The translations under genes were made by a program, and so were the position numbers. A stretch of 64,000 bases of DNA from Streptomyces varsoviensis (lineage in GTDB: Bacteria; Actinomycetota; Actinomycetes; Streptomycetales; Streptomycetaceae): assembly GCF_000718635.1 (NCBI RefSeq), contig NZ_JOBF01000012.1, positions 1 to 64,000 of the forward strand. Direction: 5' to 3'. The notes under the pieces were generated by a model. It did not search any database. It was not told where the DNA came from and worked only from the letters and a program-made list of their open reading frames with translations. Positions 44,167-53,434 of this stretch are shown here, one piece after another; the first letter of the stretch is position 1; each line of letters begins with the position of its first letter.

Positions 44167-45215
44167 GAGGGGTCTCCGGCCGGGACGGTCGCGGACTTGG
44201 CGCGGGCCAGGTCGAGCGCGACGTCGATGATCATGTCTTCCTGCCCGCCGACCATGTGACGACGGCCGAGTTCGAGCAGGATCTGGCGCGTGTCGAGCCC
44301 GTACCGCTCGGCGGCGCGCTCCGCGTGCAGCAGGAAGCTGGAGTAGACCCCCGCATAACCGAGCGTCAGGGTCTCCCGGTCCACGCGCACCGGCCGCTTC
44401 TGGAGCGGGCGGATGAGGTCGTCGGCCGCGTCCTGGAGGGCGAACACATCGCAGCCGTGCTGCCAGCCCATGAGGTTGGCGACGGCGACGAACGCCTCGA
44501 TGGGGCAGTTGCCGGCGCCCGCGCCCTGTCCGGCGAGCGAGGCGTCCACCCGGGACACGCCGTTCTCCACGGCCACCACGCTGTTGGCGACGCTGAGCGA
44601 GAGGTTCTCGTGCGCGTGGATACCGATCTGCGTGGCGTCGTCGAGCACGTCGCGGTACGCCCGTACCCGCTCGGCCGTGTCCGTCATCGTCAGCCGGCCG
44701 CCGGAGTCGGTGACGTACACGCAGTGCGCCCCGTAGGACTCCATCAGCTTCGCCTGGGCGGCCAGGGCGGAGGGCGGGCTGAGGTGGCTCATCATCAAGA
44801 AGCCCGCCACGTCCATGCCGTTCTCGCGCGCCCAGCCGATGTGCTGCGCGGCGACGTCGGCCTCGGTGCAGTGGGTGGCCACCCGCACGCTGGTGACGCC
44901 GAGGGAGTGGGCGCGCTTGAGGTCGTCCACGGTCCCGATGCCGGGGATCAGCAGCGTGGTGAGCCTGGCGTTCTCGACGACCTCGGCGGCCGCGGAGATC
45001 CACTCGTCGTCGGTGTGGGAGCCGTGCCCGTAGGTGACGCTGTGGCCGGAGAGGCCGTCGCCGTGCGAGACCTCGATCGCGTCGACGCCCGCGGCGTCCA
45101 GCGCCCCGGCGATGGCCGCGACCTGGTCGGTGGTGTAGCGGTGGCCCACGGCGTGCATGCCGTCGCGCAGGGTGACGTCCTGCACGTACACCTCGTGGGG
45201 TGCGGTGGTCGTCAT
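44163..45215 (-). CDS. nbaI: 4-Hydroxy-2-oxovalerate aldolase
   Basis: A 350-residue HMGL-like TIM barrel splitting 4-hydroxy-2-oxovalerate to pyruvate and acetaldehyde. [42 protein letters not shown] and [19 protein letters not shown] are diagnostic. It overlaps both neighbours by four bases (ATGA) and should channel acetaldehyde to the dehydrogenase partner. Confidence 0.96.
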   Translation of the reverse strand: MTTTAPHEVYVQDVTLRDGMHAVGHRYTTDQVAAIAGALDAAGVDAIEVSHGDGLSGHSVTYGHGSHTDDEWISAAAEVVENARLTTLLIPGIGTVDDLKRAHSLGVTSVRVATHCTEADVAAQHIGWARENGMDVAGFLMMSHLSPPSALAAQAKLMESYGAHCVYVTDSGGRLTMTDTAERVRAYRDVLDDATQIGIHAHENLSLSVANSVVAVENGVSRVDASLAGQGAGAGNCPIEAFVAVANLMGWQHGCDVFALQDAADDLIRPLQKRPVRVDRETLTLGYAGVYSSFLLHAERAAERYGLDTRQILLELGRRHMVGGQEDMIIDVALDLARAKSATVPAGDPS

Positions 45216-46147
45216 ACGGTGATCGCTCCTCGGCGCAGTTCGACCAGTCGTTCCGCGGTGCGCAGTGCGGCCGACGTCATGATGTCGAGGTTTCCGGCGT
45301 AATCGGGCAGATAGTGCCCGGCCCCGGTCACCTCCAGGAAGACCGAGACCCTGGTGCCGCGGAACGCCCGGCCCAGCACCGGCAGGTGGGCCTCCTCGAC
45401 CGGGTCGAACTGGACGTCCTGCTTGATCCGGTAACCCGGTACGTACTCGTTGACCTGGGCCGCCATCGCGGCCACGGAGGCGCGGATCGCCGCCTCGTCG
45501 GGATCGGCGTCCTCGATCAGGCAGAAGACGGTGTCCCGCATGACCCGCGGCGGCTCGGCCGGGTTCAGCACGATGATCGCCTTGCCCCGCTCGGCCCCGC
45601 CGACCCGCTCGATCGCGGTCGACGTGGTCTCGGTGAACTCGTCGATGTTGGCGCGCGTGCCGGGCCCCGCCGACTTCGAGGCGATGGACGCCACGATCTC
45701 CGCGTACGCCACCGGCACGACCCGCGAGACCGCCGCGACGATCGGCACGGTGGCCTGCCCGCCACACGTGACCATGTTGACGTTGGTGGCGTCCGGGTGG
45801 GCGTCGAGGTTGACAGGCGGCACCACGTACGGGCCGATGGCCGCCGGGGTCATGTCCACCATCAGCTTCCCGTGCGCGCGCACCAGCGCGTCGTTACGGG
45901 CGTGGGCGCCGGCCGACGTCGCGTCGAAGACCACCTCGACGTCCTTGAACTCGGCCATCTTGAGCAGCCCGTCCACGCCCTCGTGCGTGGTCGCCACACC
46001 CATCCGCCGGGCGCGCGCCAGGCCGTCGGAGTCCGGATCGATGCCGACCATGACCGCGAGGCGCAGCTCCGCGGACAACCGCTTGATCTTGAACATCAGA
46101 TCGGTGCCGATATTGCCCGAACCGATGATCGCGACGGGGACCGTCAT
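45212..46147 (-). CDS. nbaJ: Acetaldehyde dehydrogenase (acylating)
   Basis: A 311-residue CoA-acylating enzyme of the DmpF/MhpF type. [13 protein letters not shown] is the NAD loop; [15 protein letters not shown] holds the catalytic cysteine. It forms a complex with the aldolase encoded next, turning acetaldehyde to acetyl-CoA without release. Confidence 0.97.
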   Translation of the reverse strand: MTVPVAIIGSGNIGTDLMFKIKRLSAELRLAVMVGIDPDSDGLARARRMGVATTHEGVDGLLKMAEFKDVEVVFDATSAGAHARNDALVRAHGKLMVDMTPAAIGPYVVPPVNLDAHPDATNVNMVTCGGQATVPIVAAVSRVVPVAYAEIVASIASKSAGPGTRANIDEFTETTSTAIERVGGAERGKAIIVLNPAEPPRVMRDTVFCLIEDADPDEAAIRASVAAMAAQVNEYVPGYRIKQDVQFDPVEEAHLPVLGRAFRGTRVSVFLEVTGAGHYLPDYAGNLDIMTSAALRTAERLVELRRGAITV

Positions 46148-47112
46148 GGGCGTGTTCCTTCCTGGGGGGAGTCAGAGGCGGCGGTGGAGCCGTCCGGTCC
46201 GGAGAAGACGGCGTGCACCGCTCCCAGGCTGTCCAGCCGGGCCCGGTAGCCGCCGGGGCCGCGTACGGGGACCATCGGGCCGAGCGCGCCCGAGAGGATC
46301 ACCTCGCCGGCGCGCAGCGGGTGGCCGTGCCGGGCGACGGCGCGGGCGAGCCAGGCGACGGCCGCGGCGGGCGTGCCCAGGCAGGCCGCCCCGGAGCCGA
46401 CGGAGACGACGTCGCCGCGGTGTTCGAGGACCATGCCCATGCCCGGCAGATCGACCGCGTCCACCCGGCGCGGCGTCGAGCCCAGCACGAGGGCCGCGCT
46501 GGAGGCGTTGTCGGCGATGGTGTCGGTGATCTTGATGTCCCAGTCCGCGATCCGCGAATCGACGATCTCCAGGGCGGGGAGCACGAAGTCGGTCGCGCGC
46601 AGCACATCGGCCACATGGGCCGTCGGCGAGTCGAGATCGGCCCCGAGCACGAACGCCACCTCGGCCTCGACGCGAGGCTGGAGGAAGCGGTCCAGCGGGA
46701 TCGGCTCGCGGTCCGCGTACACCATGTCGTCCAGCAGCACCCCGAAGTCGGGGGAGAAGACCCCGAACTGGGACTGCACGGCCTTCGAGGTCAGCCCGAT
46801 CTTGCGGCCTACCCGGCGGGCCCCGGCGGCTGTCCGCGCCTGGATGCCGGCGGCCTGCACGGCGTACGCGGCGTCCTGGTCCGTCACGCCCAGCAGGTCC
46901 CGTACGGGCGCACACGGCCGCCTGGAGGACTCGGCGGCGCGCAGCCGCTCCACGGCGCGGGCGGTGTCGGCGGCGCTCAGCGGGCTTGTGGCGCGGGCGG
47001 GGTCGGCGGAGGACCGTGCCGCGGCGCGCGAGGCGTCGGTGTCGCTCAGCGGTCCCGTGGCGCGGGCGGCGTTCAGCGGGTCTGTTGCGTGGGCGGGGTC
47101 GGCGGCGCTCAC
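46144..47112 (-). CDS. nbaH: 2-Keto-4-pentenoate hydratase with repetitive N-terminal extension
   Basis: A 322-residue hydratase-family enzyme, about 55 residues longer than relatives. The enzyme part begins near residue 56 and has [45 protein letters not shown] and [11 protein letters not shown]. The extension is made of imperfect repeats ([26 protein letters not shown]). GTG 47112 overlaps the stop of the dehydrogenase gene (GTGA), so the extension is likely translated. A start near residue 45-50 is the alternative, but I see no ribosome site there. Confidence 0.85.
   Translation of the reverse strand: MSAADPAHATDPLNAARATGPLSDTDASRAAARSSADPARATSPLSAADTARAVERLRAAESSRRPCAPVRDLLGVTDQDAAYAVQAAGIQARTAAGARRVGRKIGLTSKAVQSQFGVFSPDFGVLLDDMVYADREPIPLDRFLQPRVEAEVAFVLGADLDSPTAHVADVLRATDFVLPALEIVDSRIADWDIKITDTIADNASSAALVLGSTPRRVDAVDLPGMGMVLEHRGDVVSVGSGAACLGTPAAAVAWLARAVARHGHPLRAGEVILSGALGPMVPVRGPGGYRARLDSLGAVHAVFSGPDGSTAASDSPQEGTRP
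46930..47110. repeat. Repeat coding for the hydratase extension
   Basis: Imperfect copies of a segment like CTCAGCGGG(C/T)..GTGGCGCGGGCG recur near 46975, 47045 and 47075. Codon periodicity is kept. Confidence 0.6.
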
Positions 47113-48596
47113 AGTTGCACGCACACGTTGGTGGGCTGGGTGTAGAAGTGCAGCGAGTGCGCGCCGCCCTCGCGGCCGATCCCGGACAGACCCGAGCCGC
47201 CGAACGGCGAACGCAGATCGCGCAAATACCACGTATTCACCCAGGACATGCCGACCCGCATGCGCTGGGCGACGCGGTGGCCGCGCTCCAGGTTCGAGGT
47301 CCATACGCACGAGGCGAGGCCGTAGTCCGTGTCGTTGGCGAGCGCGACCGCCTCCTCCTCGGTGTCGAAGGGCACGAGGGCGGCGACGGGGCCGAAGACC
47401 TCCTCGCGCAGCGTCCGCGCGGAGTTGTCGAGCCCGGTCCACAGCGTCGGCTGCATCCAGGCGCCGCCGTCCAGATCCCCGCCCATGGCCGGTATCCCGC
47501 CGCCGGTCAGCTCCGTGGCCCCCTCCTGCCGCGCGAGCGCCGCATAGGAGAGCACCTTCTCGCGGTGCGCCTGGGAGATCAGCGGGCCCGTGGTCGTCGC
47601 GGGGTCCTCGGGGCGGCCGAGCCGCAGCGCCTCGGCACGCTCCGTCAGGCCCGCCGCCACGTCGTCGAAGACCTCCCGCTGGATATACACCCGCTCGGTG
47701 CACAGACAGACCTGGCCGGTGTTGGTGAACACCGAACGGGCCAGCCCGTCGACCGTGCGCTCCAGGTCGGCGTCGGAGAAGACCACGGCCGCGTTCTTGC
47801 CGCCCAGCTCGAAGGAGACCGGCCGCACCAGCGGCGCGACGGCGCGCATGATCGCCGAACCCGTCTTGGACTCCCCGGTGAAGGTGACGCCGTCGATGCC
47901 CGGGTGGGTGGTCAGGCACTCGCCCGCCGAGTCCGGCCCGAAGCCGTGCACCACGTTGTAGACCCCATCGGGCACACCCGCCTCGGCCATCACCTCGCCG
48001 AGCAGCGTCGCCGTCGCCGGAGTCTCCTCCGACGGCTTGACGACCACGGCGTTGCCGCAGGCCAGCGCCGGGGCCACCTTCCAGGTGAGCAGCAGCAGCG
48101 GCAGGTTCCACGGGACGATGACGGCCACCACGCCGAGCGGCCCGCGCACGGCGTAGTTCAGGGCCCGCCCGCCGTCCGCCGTCTCGGTGAGGAACGAATC
48201 GAGCCCGGTGGCCGAAATGGTGTCCGCGAAGGACCGGAAGTTGGCGTGCGCGCGAGCTACATCGAGCGCCCGGGCCATCGCCTCCGGCTTGCCCGTGTCC
48301 GCGACCTCGGCCGCCACGAAGTCGTCGAACCGCTCCTCGATCCGGTCCGCCACCCGGCGCAGCAGCCGGGCCCGGTCCGCCACGGACATCCGGCCCCAGC
48401 CGCCGTCAAGGGCGCGGCGGGCGGCCTTGACGGCCTCGTCCACGGTCTCCCTGCCCGCCTCCTGCACCTGGGAGACCAAGGAGCCGTCGACCGGGCTCAC
48501 CTTGTCGAAGGTGCGCACGCCGGCCACGTACGAGCCGTTGATGAAGTTGTGTACGGACGGGGTGCTCGCTGGGGCATTCGCTGCTGAGCTCGACAT
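47109..48596 (-). CDS. nbaE: 2-Aminomuconic semialdehyde dehydrogenase
   Basis: A 495-residue aldehyde dehydrogenase, first gene of the operon. VIVPWNLPLLLLTWK, FTGESKTGSAIM, FELGGKNAAVVF (catalytic Glu) and FTNTGQVCLCTERV (catalytic Cys near 297) match the 2-hydroxymuconic/2-aminomuconic semialdehyde group. The pathway position favours the amino substrate. It is divergent from the LysR regulator (84 bp). Confidence 0.94.
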   Translation of the reverse strand: MSSSAANAPASTPSVHNFINGSYVAGVRTFDKVSPVDGSLVSQVQEAGRETVDEAVKAARRALDGGWGRMSVADRARLLRRVADRIEERFDDFVAAEVADTGKPEAMARALDVARAHANFRSFADTISATGLDSFLTETADGGRALNYAVRGPLGVVAVIVPWNLPLLLLTWKVAPALACGNAVVVKPSEETPATATLLGEVMAEAGVPDGVYNVVHGFGPDSAGECLTTHPGIDGVTFTGESKTGSAIMRAVAPLVRPVSFELGGKNAAVVFSDADLERTVDGLARSVFTNTGQVCLCTERVYIQREVFDDVAAGLTERAEALRLGRPEDPATTTGPLISQAHREKVLSYAALARQEGATELTGGGIPAMGGDLDGGAWMQPTLWTGLDNSARTLREEVFGPVAALVPFDTEEEAVALANDTDYGLASCVWTSNLERGHRVAQRMRVGMSWVNTWYLRDLRSPFGGSGLSGIGREGGAHSLHFYTQPTNVCVQL

Positions 48597-48611
48597 GCCA
48601 CGACCCTAGAA

Positions 48612-48623
48612 ATGGGCCCCCAT
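48612..48623. promoter_or_regulatory. Palindrome in the nba-LysR gap
   Basis: ATGGGCCCCCAT is a perfect 5-2-5 palindrome (ATGGG-N2-CCCAT), in the 84-bp gap 16 bp upstream of the nbaE ATG. A related GCCCAT lies at 48656. Candidate LysR operator or merely local GC palindromy. Confidence 0.4.
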
Positions 48624-48680
48624 GCTCCACCAATGCTCTTTGCGTCCACTGCCATGCCCATACGGACATACCATGAGGTC

Positions 48681-49616
48681 ATGACGGTCGACCGACTCCT
48701 CGACGGGCGGCTCAAGCTGCGCCATCTGACCCTGGTCGCGGCCATCGCCGACCAGGGCAGCATCATGCGTGCCGCCGAGGCGCTGCACATCACCCAGCCC
48801 GTCGTCACCCGGGGACTGCACGAACTGGAGGCGATCCTGGGCGTGCCGCTCTTCGACCGCGGCCCGCGCGGCGTGACCCCGACCGTCTACGGCGAGTCCT
48901 TCATCGAGCACGCCTACGCGATGCTGGCCCAGTTGCGCCAGGCCGGCCGCCAGATCGAACTGCTCGCCCAGGGCGAGATCGGCTCGGTGACCGTGGGCAC
49001 CCACCTGGCGGGCTCCAACCTCCTGCTGCCCCGGGCCATCGCGGCCCTCAAGACCGAACACCCGCGCCTGACGGTCGTCGTACGGGAAGCGACCCCCGAC
49101 GTCCTGCACACCGCCCTGCTCGCCGGAGAGGTCGACCTGACGGTCGGCCGGCTGACCTCGGCCACCCCGCCGCCCCGGCTGACACAGGAACAGCTCTACC
49201 TCGAACCGATCCAGCTCGTCGCGCGCGTCGGCCACCCGGTCCACCGGCGCGCCGAAACCTCGCTGGAACAACTCCTCGGCTACCCCTGGGTCTTCCCCGT
49301 CGAACAGACCGCGCTACGGGCGGAACTGGAGGAATCCTTCCTCTACGAGGGCGTGCCGATCCCCGACAACCGCATCGAGTGCACCTCCATCCTCACCCTG
49401 CGGCACCTGCTCGTGTCGACCGACGCGATCGCGGCCCTGCCCATGCTGATCGCCGAGCACGACGACAAGCTGGCCTTCATCGAGACACCGCTGAAGTCCA
49501 TCCGCCGCAGCGTGGGCGTGCTGCGCCCGGCCGACCGGCCCTGCTCACCGGCGGCCCGTGCGCTGCTGGAGCACCTGCGGAGGCAGGCGCACGGGCTGCG
49601 GTTCGAGGAGTCCTGA
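48681..49616 (+). CDS. LysR-family regulator of the nba operon
   Basis: A 311-residue LysR protein: HTH at about 8-65 (LRHLTLVAAIADQGSIMRAA, ITQPVVTRGLHELEAILG) and an effector domain from about 95. It resembles the PcaQ/GbpR branch that controls aromatic catabolism. ATG 48681 is preferred, as KLRHLTLV should begin near residue 11; upstream in-frame ATGs (48612, 48654) lie in the shared promoter. The effector may be 3-hydroxyanthranilate or a ring-cleavage product (inference). Confidence 0.92.
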   Translation: MTVDRLLDGRLKLRHLTLVAAIADQGSIMRAAEALHITQPVVTRGLHELEAILGVPLFDRGPRGVTPTVYGESFIEHAYAMLAQLRQAGRQIELLAQGEIGSVTVGTHLAGSNLLLPRAIAALKTEHPRLTVVVREATPDVLHTALLAGEVDLTVGRLTSATPPPRLTQEQLYLEPIQLVARVGHPVHRRAETSLEQLLGYPWVFPVEQTALRAELEESFLYEGVPIPDNRIECTSILTLRHLLVSTDAIAALPMLIAEHDDKLAFIETPLKSIRRSVGVLRPADRPCSPAARALLEHLRRQAHGLRFEES

Positions 49617-49664
49617 CGGCTCCGTGTGCGGCATCTCGCGGGGTGGTGGTCGGCTTGAGGCGTT

Positions 49665-49750
49665 CGGTTTGAGGTGGGTCGGCTTGGGGCGGCCGGTTTG
49701 AGGTGGGTCGGTTTGGGTGGGCGGTTTGAGATGGGTCGGCTTGGGGCGGC
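49665..49750. repeat. 29-bp G-rich tandem repeat
   Basis: Three units (49665, 49693, 49722) of CGGTTTGAGGTGGGTCGG-type between convergent LysR and PPOX genes. The plus strand is G-rich with runs of three and four G, so a quadruplex is possible. Confidence 0.8.
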
Positions 49751-49776
49751 CGACCGTCGGCCGGCGGCGGTCCCGG

Positions 49777-50205
49777 TCAGTCGGCGAGGTCCGCCAGCGC
49801 CACGACCTTGTCGATACGGACGCGCACCAGCAGTTCACCGGGGACCCCATTGCGCGCGCCGAACTCCTCGCCGCGCTCCTCGCCCATATAACGGGCCCCG
49901 ATCCGCGTCGCCCAGGCCCGCACCTGCGCGAGGTCGTCGATCAGCTCGGCGCGGCCCTGGAGCGTGACGAAGGAGAACGGCGGCCGGTCGTCGTCCACGC
50001 AGATCGAGATCCGGCCGTCCCGCGCCAGATTGCGCCCCTTGACCGTGTCCGCACCGGTGTTGAAGACCAGATCGTCACCGTCCAGCAGGAACCAGACCGG
50101 AGCGGTGTGCGGAGCGCCGTCGGCCCGTACGGTCGATACCTTCGCGGTGCGGGTGGACTCCGAGAGGAACGCCTGCCACTGCTGCTTATTCATTTTCTCT
50201 GCCAT
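49777..50205 (-). CDS. PPOX-class F420-dependent oxidoreductase-like protein
   Basis: A 142-residue split-barrel flavin/F420 protein. STRTAKVSTVRADGAPHTAP and VWFLLDGDDLVFNTGADTVKGRNL are typical of the PPOX group, as is FSFVTLQGRAEL. The substrate is unknown. ATG 50205 is chosen as MNKQQWQAFL follows closely; the frame to 50742 is a shadow. Confidence 0.9.
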   Translation of the reverse strand: MAEKMNKQQWQAFLSESTRTAKVSTVRADGAPHTAPVWFLLDGDDLVFNTGADTVKGRNLARDGRISICVDDDRPPFSFVTLQGRAELIDDLAQVRAWATRIGARYMGEERGEEFGARNGVPGELLVRVRIDKVVALADLAD

Positions 50206-50309
50206 GTCCCCATCCTGTGCCAACCCCTGAACAGAGGCGCGCAGGCGGGCCTGGCGGGTTGCCCGGACGGCGTAGGTGAGCAAGGCTGGCACGGCAGTTA
50301 CGGGGGAGC

Positions 50310-50362
50310 AACGGTAGATAGCGGTAAATAGCGGGGAACGACGGGGAATAGCGGGGAACATT
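50310..50362. repeat. Short direct repeats before the roadblock gene
   Basis: ATAGCGG recurs four times; AATAGCGGGGAAC occurs twice, 19 bp apart. Possibly promoter-associated for the gene at 50380. Confidence 0.55.
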
Positions 50363-50379
50363 CGCATGGGGAGGCGGAT

Positions 50380-50787
50380 ATGGCAGTGAACAAGGGGCTC
50401 GACTGGTTGCTCGACGATCTGACCAGTCGGATCGAGGAGATACGGCACGCACTGGTGCTGTCCAACGACGGGCTCGTGACGGGGGCGAGTTCGGGCCTGG
50501 CGCGGGAGGACGCCGAGCACCTGGCGGCCGTCTCCGCCGGGCTGAACAGCCTCGCGAAAGGCTCCGGCGCCCACTTCAAGGCGGGCCGGGTGCGGCAGAC
50601 GATGATCGAATTCGATGACGGCATGCTGTTCGTCACGGCGGCGGGGGACGGGAGCTGCCTGTGCGTCTTCAGCGGCGCGGAGGCGGACGTCGGGCAGGTC
50701 GCGTATGAGATGACGCTGCTCGTGAACCGGGTGGGCGAGCACTTGAGTGTGGGAGCCCGCAGGCGGGACGGAGCGGCGGGTTCGTAG
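50380..50787 (+). CDS. Roadblock/LC7 protein, orphan CvnB type
   Basis: A 135-residue protein matching the CvnB component of Streptomyces conservons: LDWLLDDLTSRIEEIRHALV, SNDGLVTGAS and EDAEHLAAVSAGLNSLAKG. In conservons it is encoded with a kinase-like CvnA, DUF742 CvnC and GTPase CvnD; none is present here. It could serve a distant GTPase. GGGGAGG is nine bases before the ATG. Confidence 0.93.
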   Translation: MAVNKGLDWLLDDLTSRIEEIRHALVLSNDGLVTGASSGLAREDAEHLAAVSAGLNSLAKGSGAHFKAGRVRQTMIEFDDGMLFVTAAGDGSCLCVFSGAEADVGQVAYEMTLLVNRVGEHLSVGARRRDGAAGS

Positions 50788-50995
50788 CTCCTGCCGCTTC
50801 GAACTTGCCGCTGCGGATTGGATGCCTCGGATTTGAGGCTTCGGGCTTGGCGCTTCGGTCTTGATGGTTCGGGCTTGACGCTTCTGACCAGGCAGTATCG
50901 AGCGATTTCGAGGTTATCCACAGGGGGAGGCGCGCTGTCGACGACCGCGGTAGATTCGTCACTGTCAGTGATCGAAGTCTGCGGGGGAGGGCGTC

Positions 50996-52030
50996 ATGAC
51001 AGTGCGGGTACGCGAGTCCGTAGGGTCCGTACGGTCCGTACGGGACGAGGAACGGGGCGAGGGGCCGGACGGCGGGCGGAGCGAGACGCGGAGCGTCTCG
51101 CTCGTCGCGGCGGCGAGGGAACTGCGGCTCAAGCCGCGGGAGTTCGAGCTGGCGGTGCGGCTGGGGGTCGTCCGAACCCTCCCCGCCGCGCCGCAGGGCC
51201 GGCGCCGAGTGGCCCGCGAGGAGATCGAGCGGCATACGGCGGACCCCGGGTTCCCGGAGACGCTGCGCGCCCGGGTATGGACGCTCGGCACCACGGAGGG
51301 GGCGGCGCTGATGGGTATCAGCGCCTCCCGCTTCGGCCGTCTCGCCCGTGCCGGCCGCTTCGCCCCGGTGAGTTTCTACGTGAACCGCTACCGCGCCGTG
51401 GTCTGGCTCTACCTCGCCGCCGAACTGGCCGAGTTCGCCGACCGCGAGCCCGACCTGCTGACCGGCAGCGTCCCACGCGCCATGCGCGAAGCCCTCGACG
51501 CCGGCGAGGACCGACGAGCGCGCGAGTGGCGCCACCGCCGCCGCGAAGAACTGACCGAACAGACCGCGGACCCCTGGGCCCGAGCAGCCGTCACAGCCGC
51601 CCTGCTCGACCCCGACCAACTCTCCGCAGCCGTCCCCGACCTCTGCGAACGCACCCACCTGAGCACCCTCCGCCCCGCCCTCACATCGGCGCCCCCGGAC
51701 GCCGCGGCGGCGCGCGACGTGATCGAGGATCTGACCGTCGCCGACGACCCCGAAGAGATCGCCTGGCTCCGCTTCCGGCTCACCGTCCAACTGGAGGAGG
51801 CAAGGGACGCCTGCCCCGCGCCGCGTGTGGAAACGCGAGCGGGGGAGGGCCGGGAGACAGTGCCGGTGCTTGAGTCGGTGTCGGAATCGGATGCGGACAC
51901 GGACTTGCACTTGGACTCGGAGCGTGAGCCTGTGCCGAACGCGGGGCCGGTGCCCGTCGCGGTCCAAGGCCCTGGGCTCGCGCTGAGTCCGGAGCGGGAG
52001 GGGGGCCGGTTCCAGTGTCGGGGCCCGTAG
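50996..52030 (+). CDS. DUF6397-like Streptomyces protein
   Basis: A 344-residue protein recognised as the DUF6397 type. Residues about 35-85 look like a DNA-binding MerR/excisionase-like helix-turn-helix (VSLVAAARELRLKPREFELAVR, read in parts), and a second similar unit appears at about 95-125 (EGAALMGISASRFGRLARAG). After 255 the sequence is acidic and Pro/Val-rich. The C-terminus probably continues in another frame (next entry). The true start could be nearer residue 33. Function is unknown. Confidence 0.75.
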   Translation: MTVRVRESVGSVRSVRDEERGEGPDGGRSETRSVSLVAAARELRLKPREFELAVRLGVVRTLPAAPQGRRRVAREEIERHTADPGFPETLRARVWTLGTTEGAALMGISASRFGRLARAGRFAPVSFYVNRYRAVVWLYLAAELAEFADREPDLLTGSVPRAMREALDAGEDRRAREWRHRRREELTEQTADPWARAAVTAALLDPDQLSAAVPDLCERTHLSTLRPALTSAPPDAAAARDVIEDLTVADDPEEIAWLRFRLTVQLEEARDACPAPRVETRAGEGRETVPVLESVSESDADTDLHLDSEREPVPNAGPVPVAVQGPGLALSPEREGGRFQCRGP

Positions 52031-52389
52031 CGAATCCCGTGCCGGGGTCGATGCCGGAGCCGGTGCCGCTGCGGGCGCCGGAGCGGCAGCCTCAACCGGA
52101 GCAGGTGTCGACGGTGCGGGCCGGCAGGGAGTGGGAGCTTCAGGTCCGGCCGGGGCTTTGCTACGAGCGCGAGCAGCGGTCCGATGCGGAGCGTCGGCTC
52201 GAACCCGGGCACCGTGGGCAGCGGTGCGACGCCGTGGCCCGGAGGGAACCCGCGCCGAGGGCGGGGCGTGGACTATGGGCGCGTCTGCGCGGCCGAAAGC
52301 ACCGCGGTGCCGGCCGGGCAGCTCTCGGCGGCGACGGCACCGTACGGGCAGGCCACGGGAAGCCGGCCCGTACCAGGCGCATCTTGTAG
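52015..52389 (+). other. Probable frameshifted tail of the DUF6397-like gene
   Basis: From about 52006 another frame (PVPVSGPVANPVPG, MPEPVPLRAPERQPQPE) carries on the same Pro/Val/Glu-rich style, then a basic end (RGLWARLRGRK) and stop at 52389. The annotated frame stops at 52030 after six atypical residues. This suggests a frameshift, real or a sequencing error, near 52000-52012. Beyond it, 52390-52440 holds nothing. Confidence 0.4.
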
Positions 52390-52440
52390 CGGCTGGGGCG
52401 GTCGAACGGCGAGCCGTGCCAAGGGCTCGCCGGGGGGGCG

Positions 52441-53382
52441 CTAGGAGCGGCCGCGGCCGGCCGCGTCGACCTCCGTGCCGCCGGTCGTCGCGTCGGCGTC
52501 CGTGGCGCCGTCGGGCGCCGGCGCCACGGTCCGGAAGAGCCCTTCCTGCATGACCGAAACGAGGAGCTTGCCCTCGCGGTCGAAGATCTGGCCGCGGGCC
52601 AGCCCGCGGCCGCCCGTCGCGATGGGCGACTCCTGCTGGTAGAGGAACCACTCATCGGCCCGGAAAGGGTGGTGGAACCACATGGCGTGGTCGAGGCTTG
52701 CCATGTCGAAGCCGCGTGGCCCCCACAGCGGCTCGATCGGGATGCGCACCGCGTCGAGCAGCGTCATATCGCTGGCGTAGGTCACGGCGCAGGTATGGAC
52801 GAGCGGGTCGTCGCCGAGCGGCCCCACGGCGCGCATCCATACCGCGCTGCGCGGCTCGGCGCCCCGCAGTTCCTCGGGCGTCCAGCGCAGCCGGTCCACG
52901 TACCGGATGTCGAAGGCCTGGCGGCGCTCCATGCGCTGCAAGGTGTTGGGCAGTTCGCCGAGGTGAGAGCGGATCTCCGTGATGAGCGTCGGCAGTTCCT
53001 CCGGCCCGGGCACGTCCGGCATCGGTACCTGATGCTCGAAGCCCGGTTCGGGATGATGGAAGGAGGCAGTCAAGTTGAAGATCGTCCGACCTTGCTGGAC
53101 CGCCACCACCCGGCGGGTGGTGAAGGAGCGCCCGTCCCGTACGCGCTCCACCTGGTACACGATCGGCACCCCCGGCCGGCCGGGGCGCAGGAAGTACGCG
53201 TGCAGGGAGTGCACCGGGCGCAGCCCGTCGGTGGTGCGGCCCGCCGCGACCAGCGCCTGTCCGGCCACCTGCCCGCCGAAGACCCGCTGCAGCGATTCGT
53301 GCGGGCTGCGGCCGCGGAAGATGTCCTGCTCGATCCGTTCGAGGTCGAGCAGGCCGACGAGCTGGTCGGCGGGCGTCGTCAT
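52441..53382 (-). CDS. tesB: Acyl-CoA thioesterase II
   Basis: A 313-residue double hot-dog thioesterase hydrolysing medium/long acyl-CoA. FGGQVAGQALVAAGRT, LHAYFLRPG, RSAVWMRAVG and DHAMWFHHPFRADEWFLY are the TesB blocks. The C-terminal 25 residues are low complexity. ATG 53382 matches family start. Confidence 0.95.
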   Translation of the reverse strand: MTTPADQLVGLLDLERIEQDIFRGRSPHESLQRVFGGQVAGQALVAAGRTTDGLRPVHSLHAYFLRPGRPGVPIVYQVERVRDGRSFTTRRVVAVQQGRTIFNLTASFHHPEPGFEHQVPMPDVPGPEELPTLITEIRSHLGELPNTLQRMERRQAFDIRYVDRLRWTPEELRGAEPRSAVWMRAVGPLGDDPLVHTCAVTYASDMTLLDAVRIPIEPLWGPRGFDMASLDHAMWFHHPFRADEWFLYQQESPIATGGRGLARGQIFDREGKLLVSVMQEGLFRTVAPAPDGATDADATTGGTEVDAAGRGRS

Positions 53383-53434
53383 CGGTGGTGCTCCTCTGCT
53401 GGTCGGGCGCGCCGGGTGGGCGGCGAGTCGGAGA

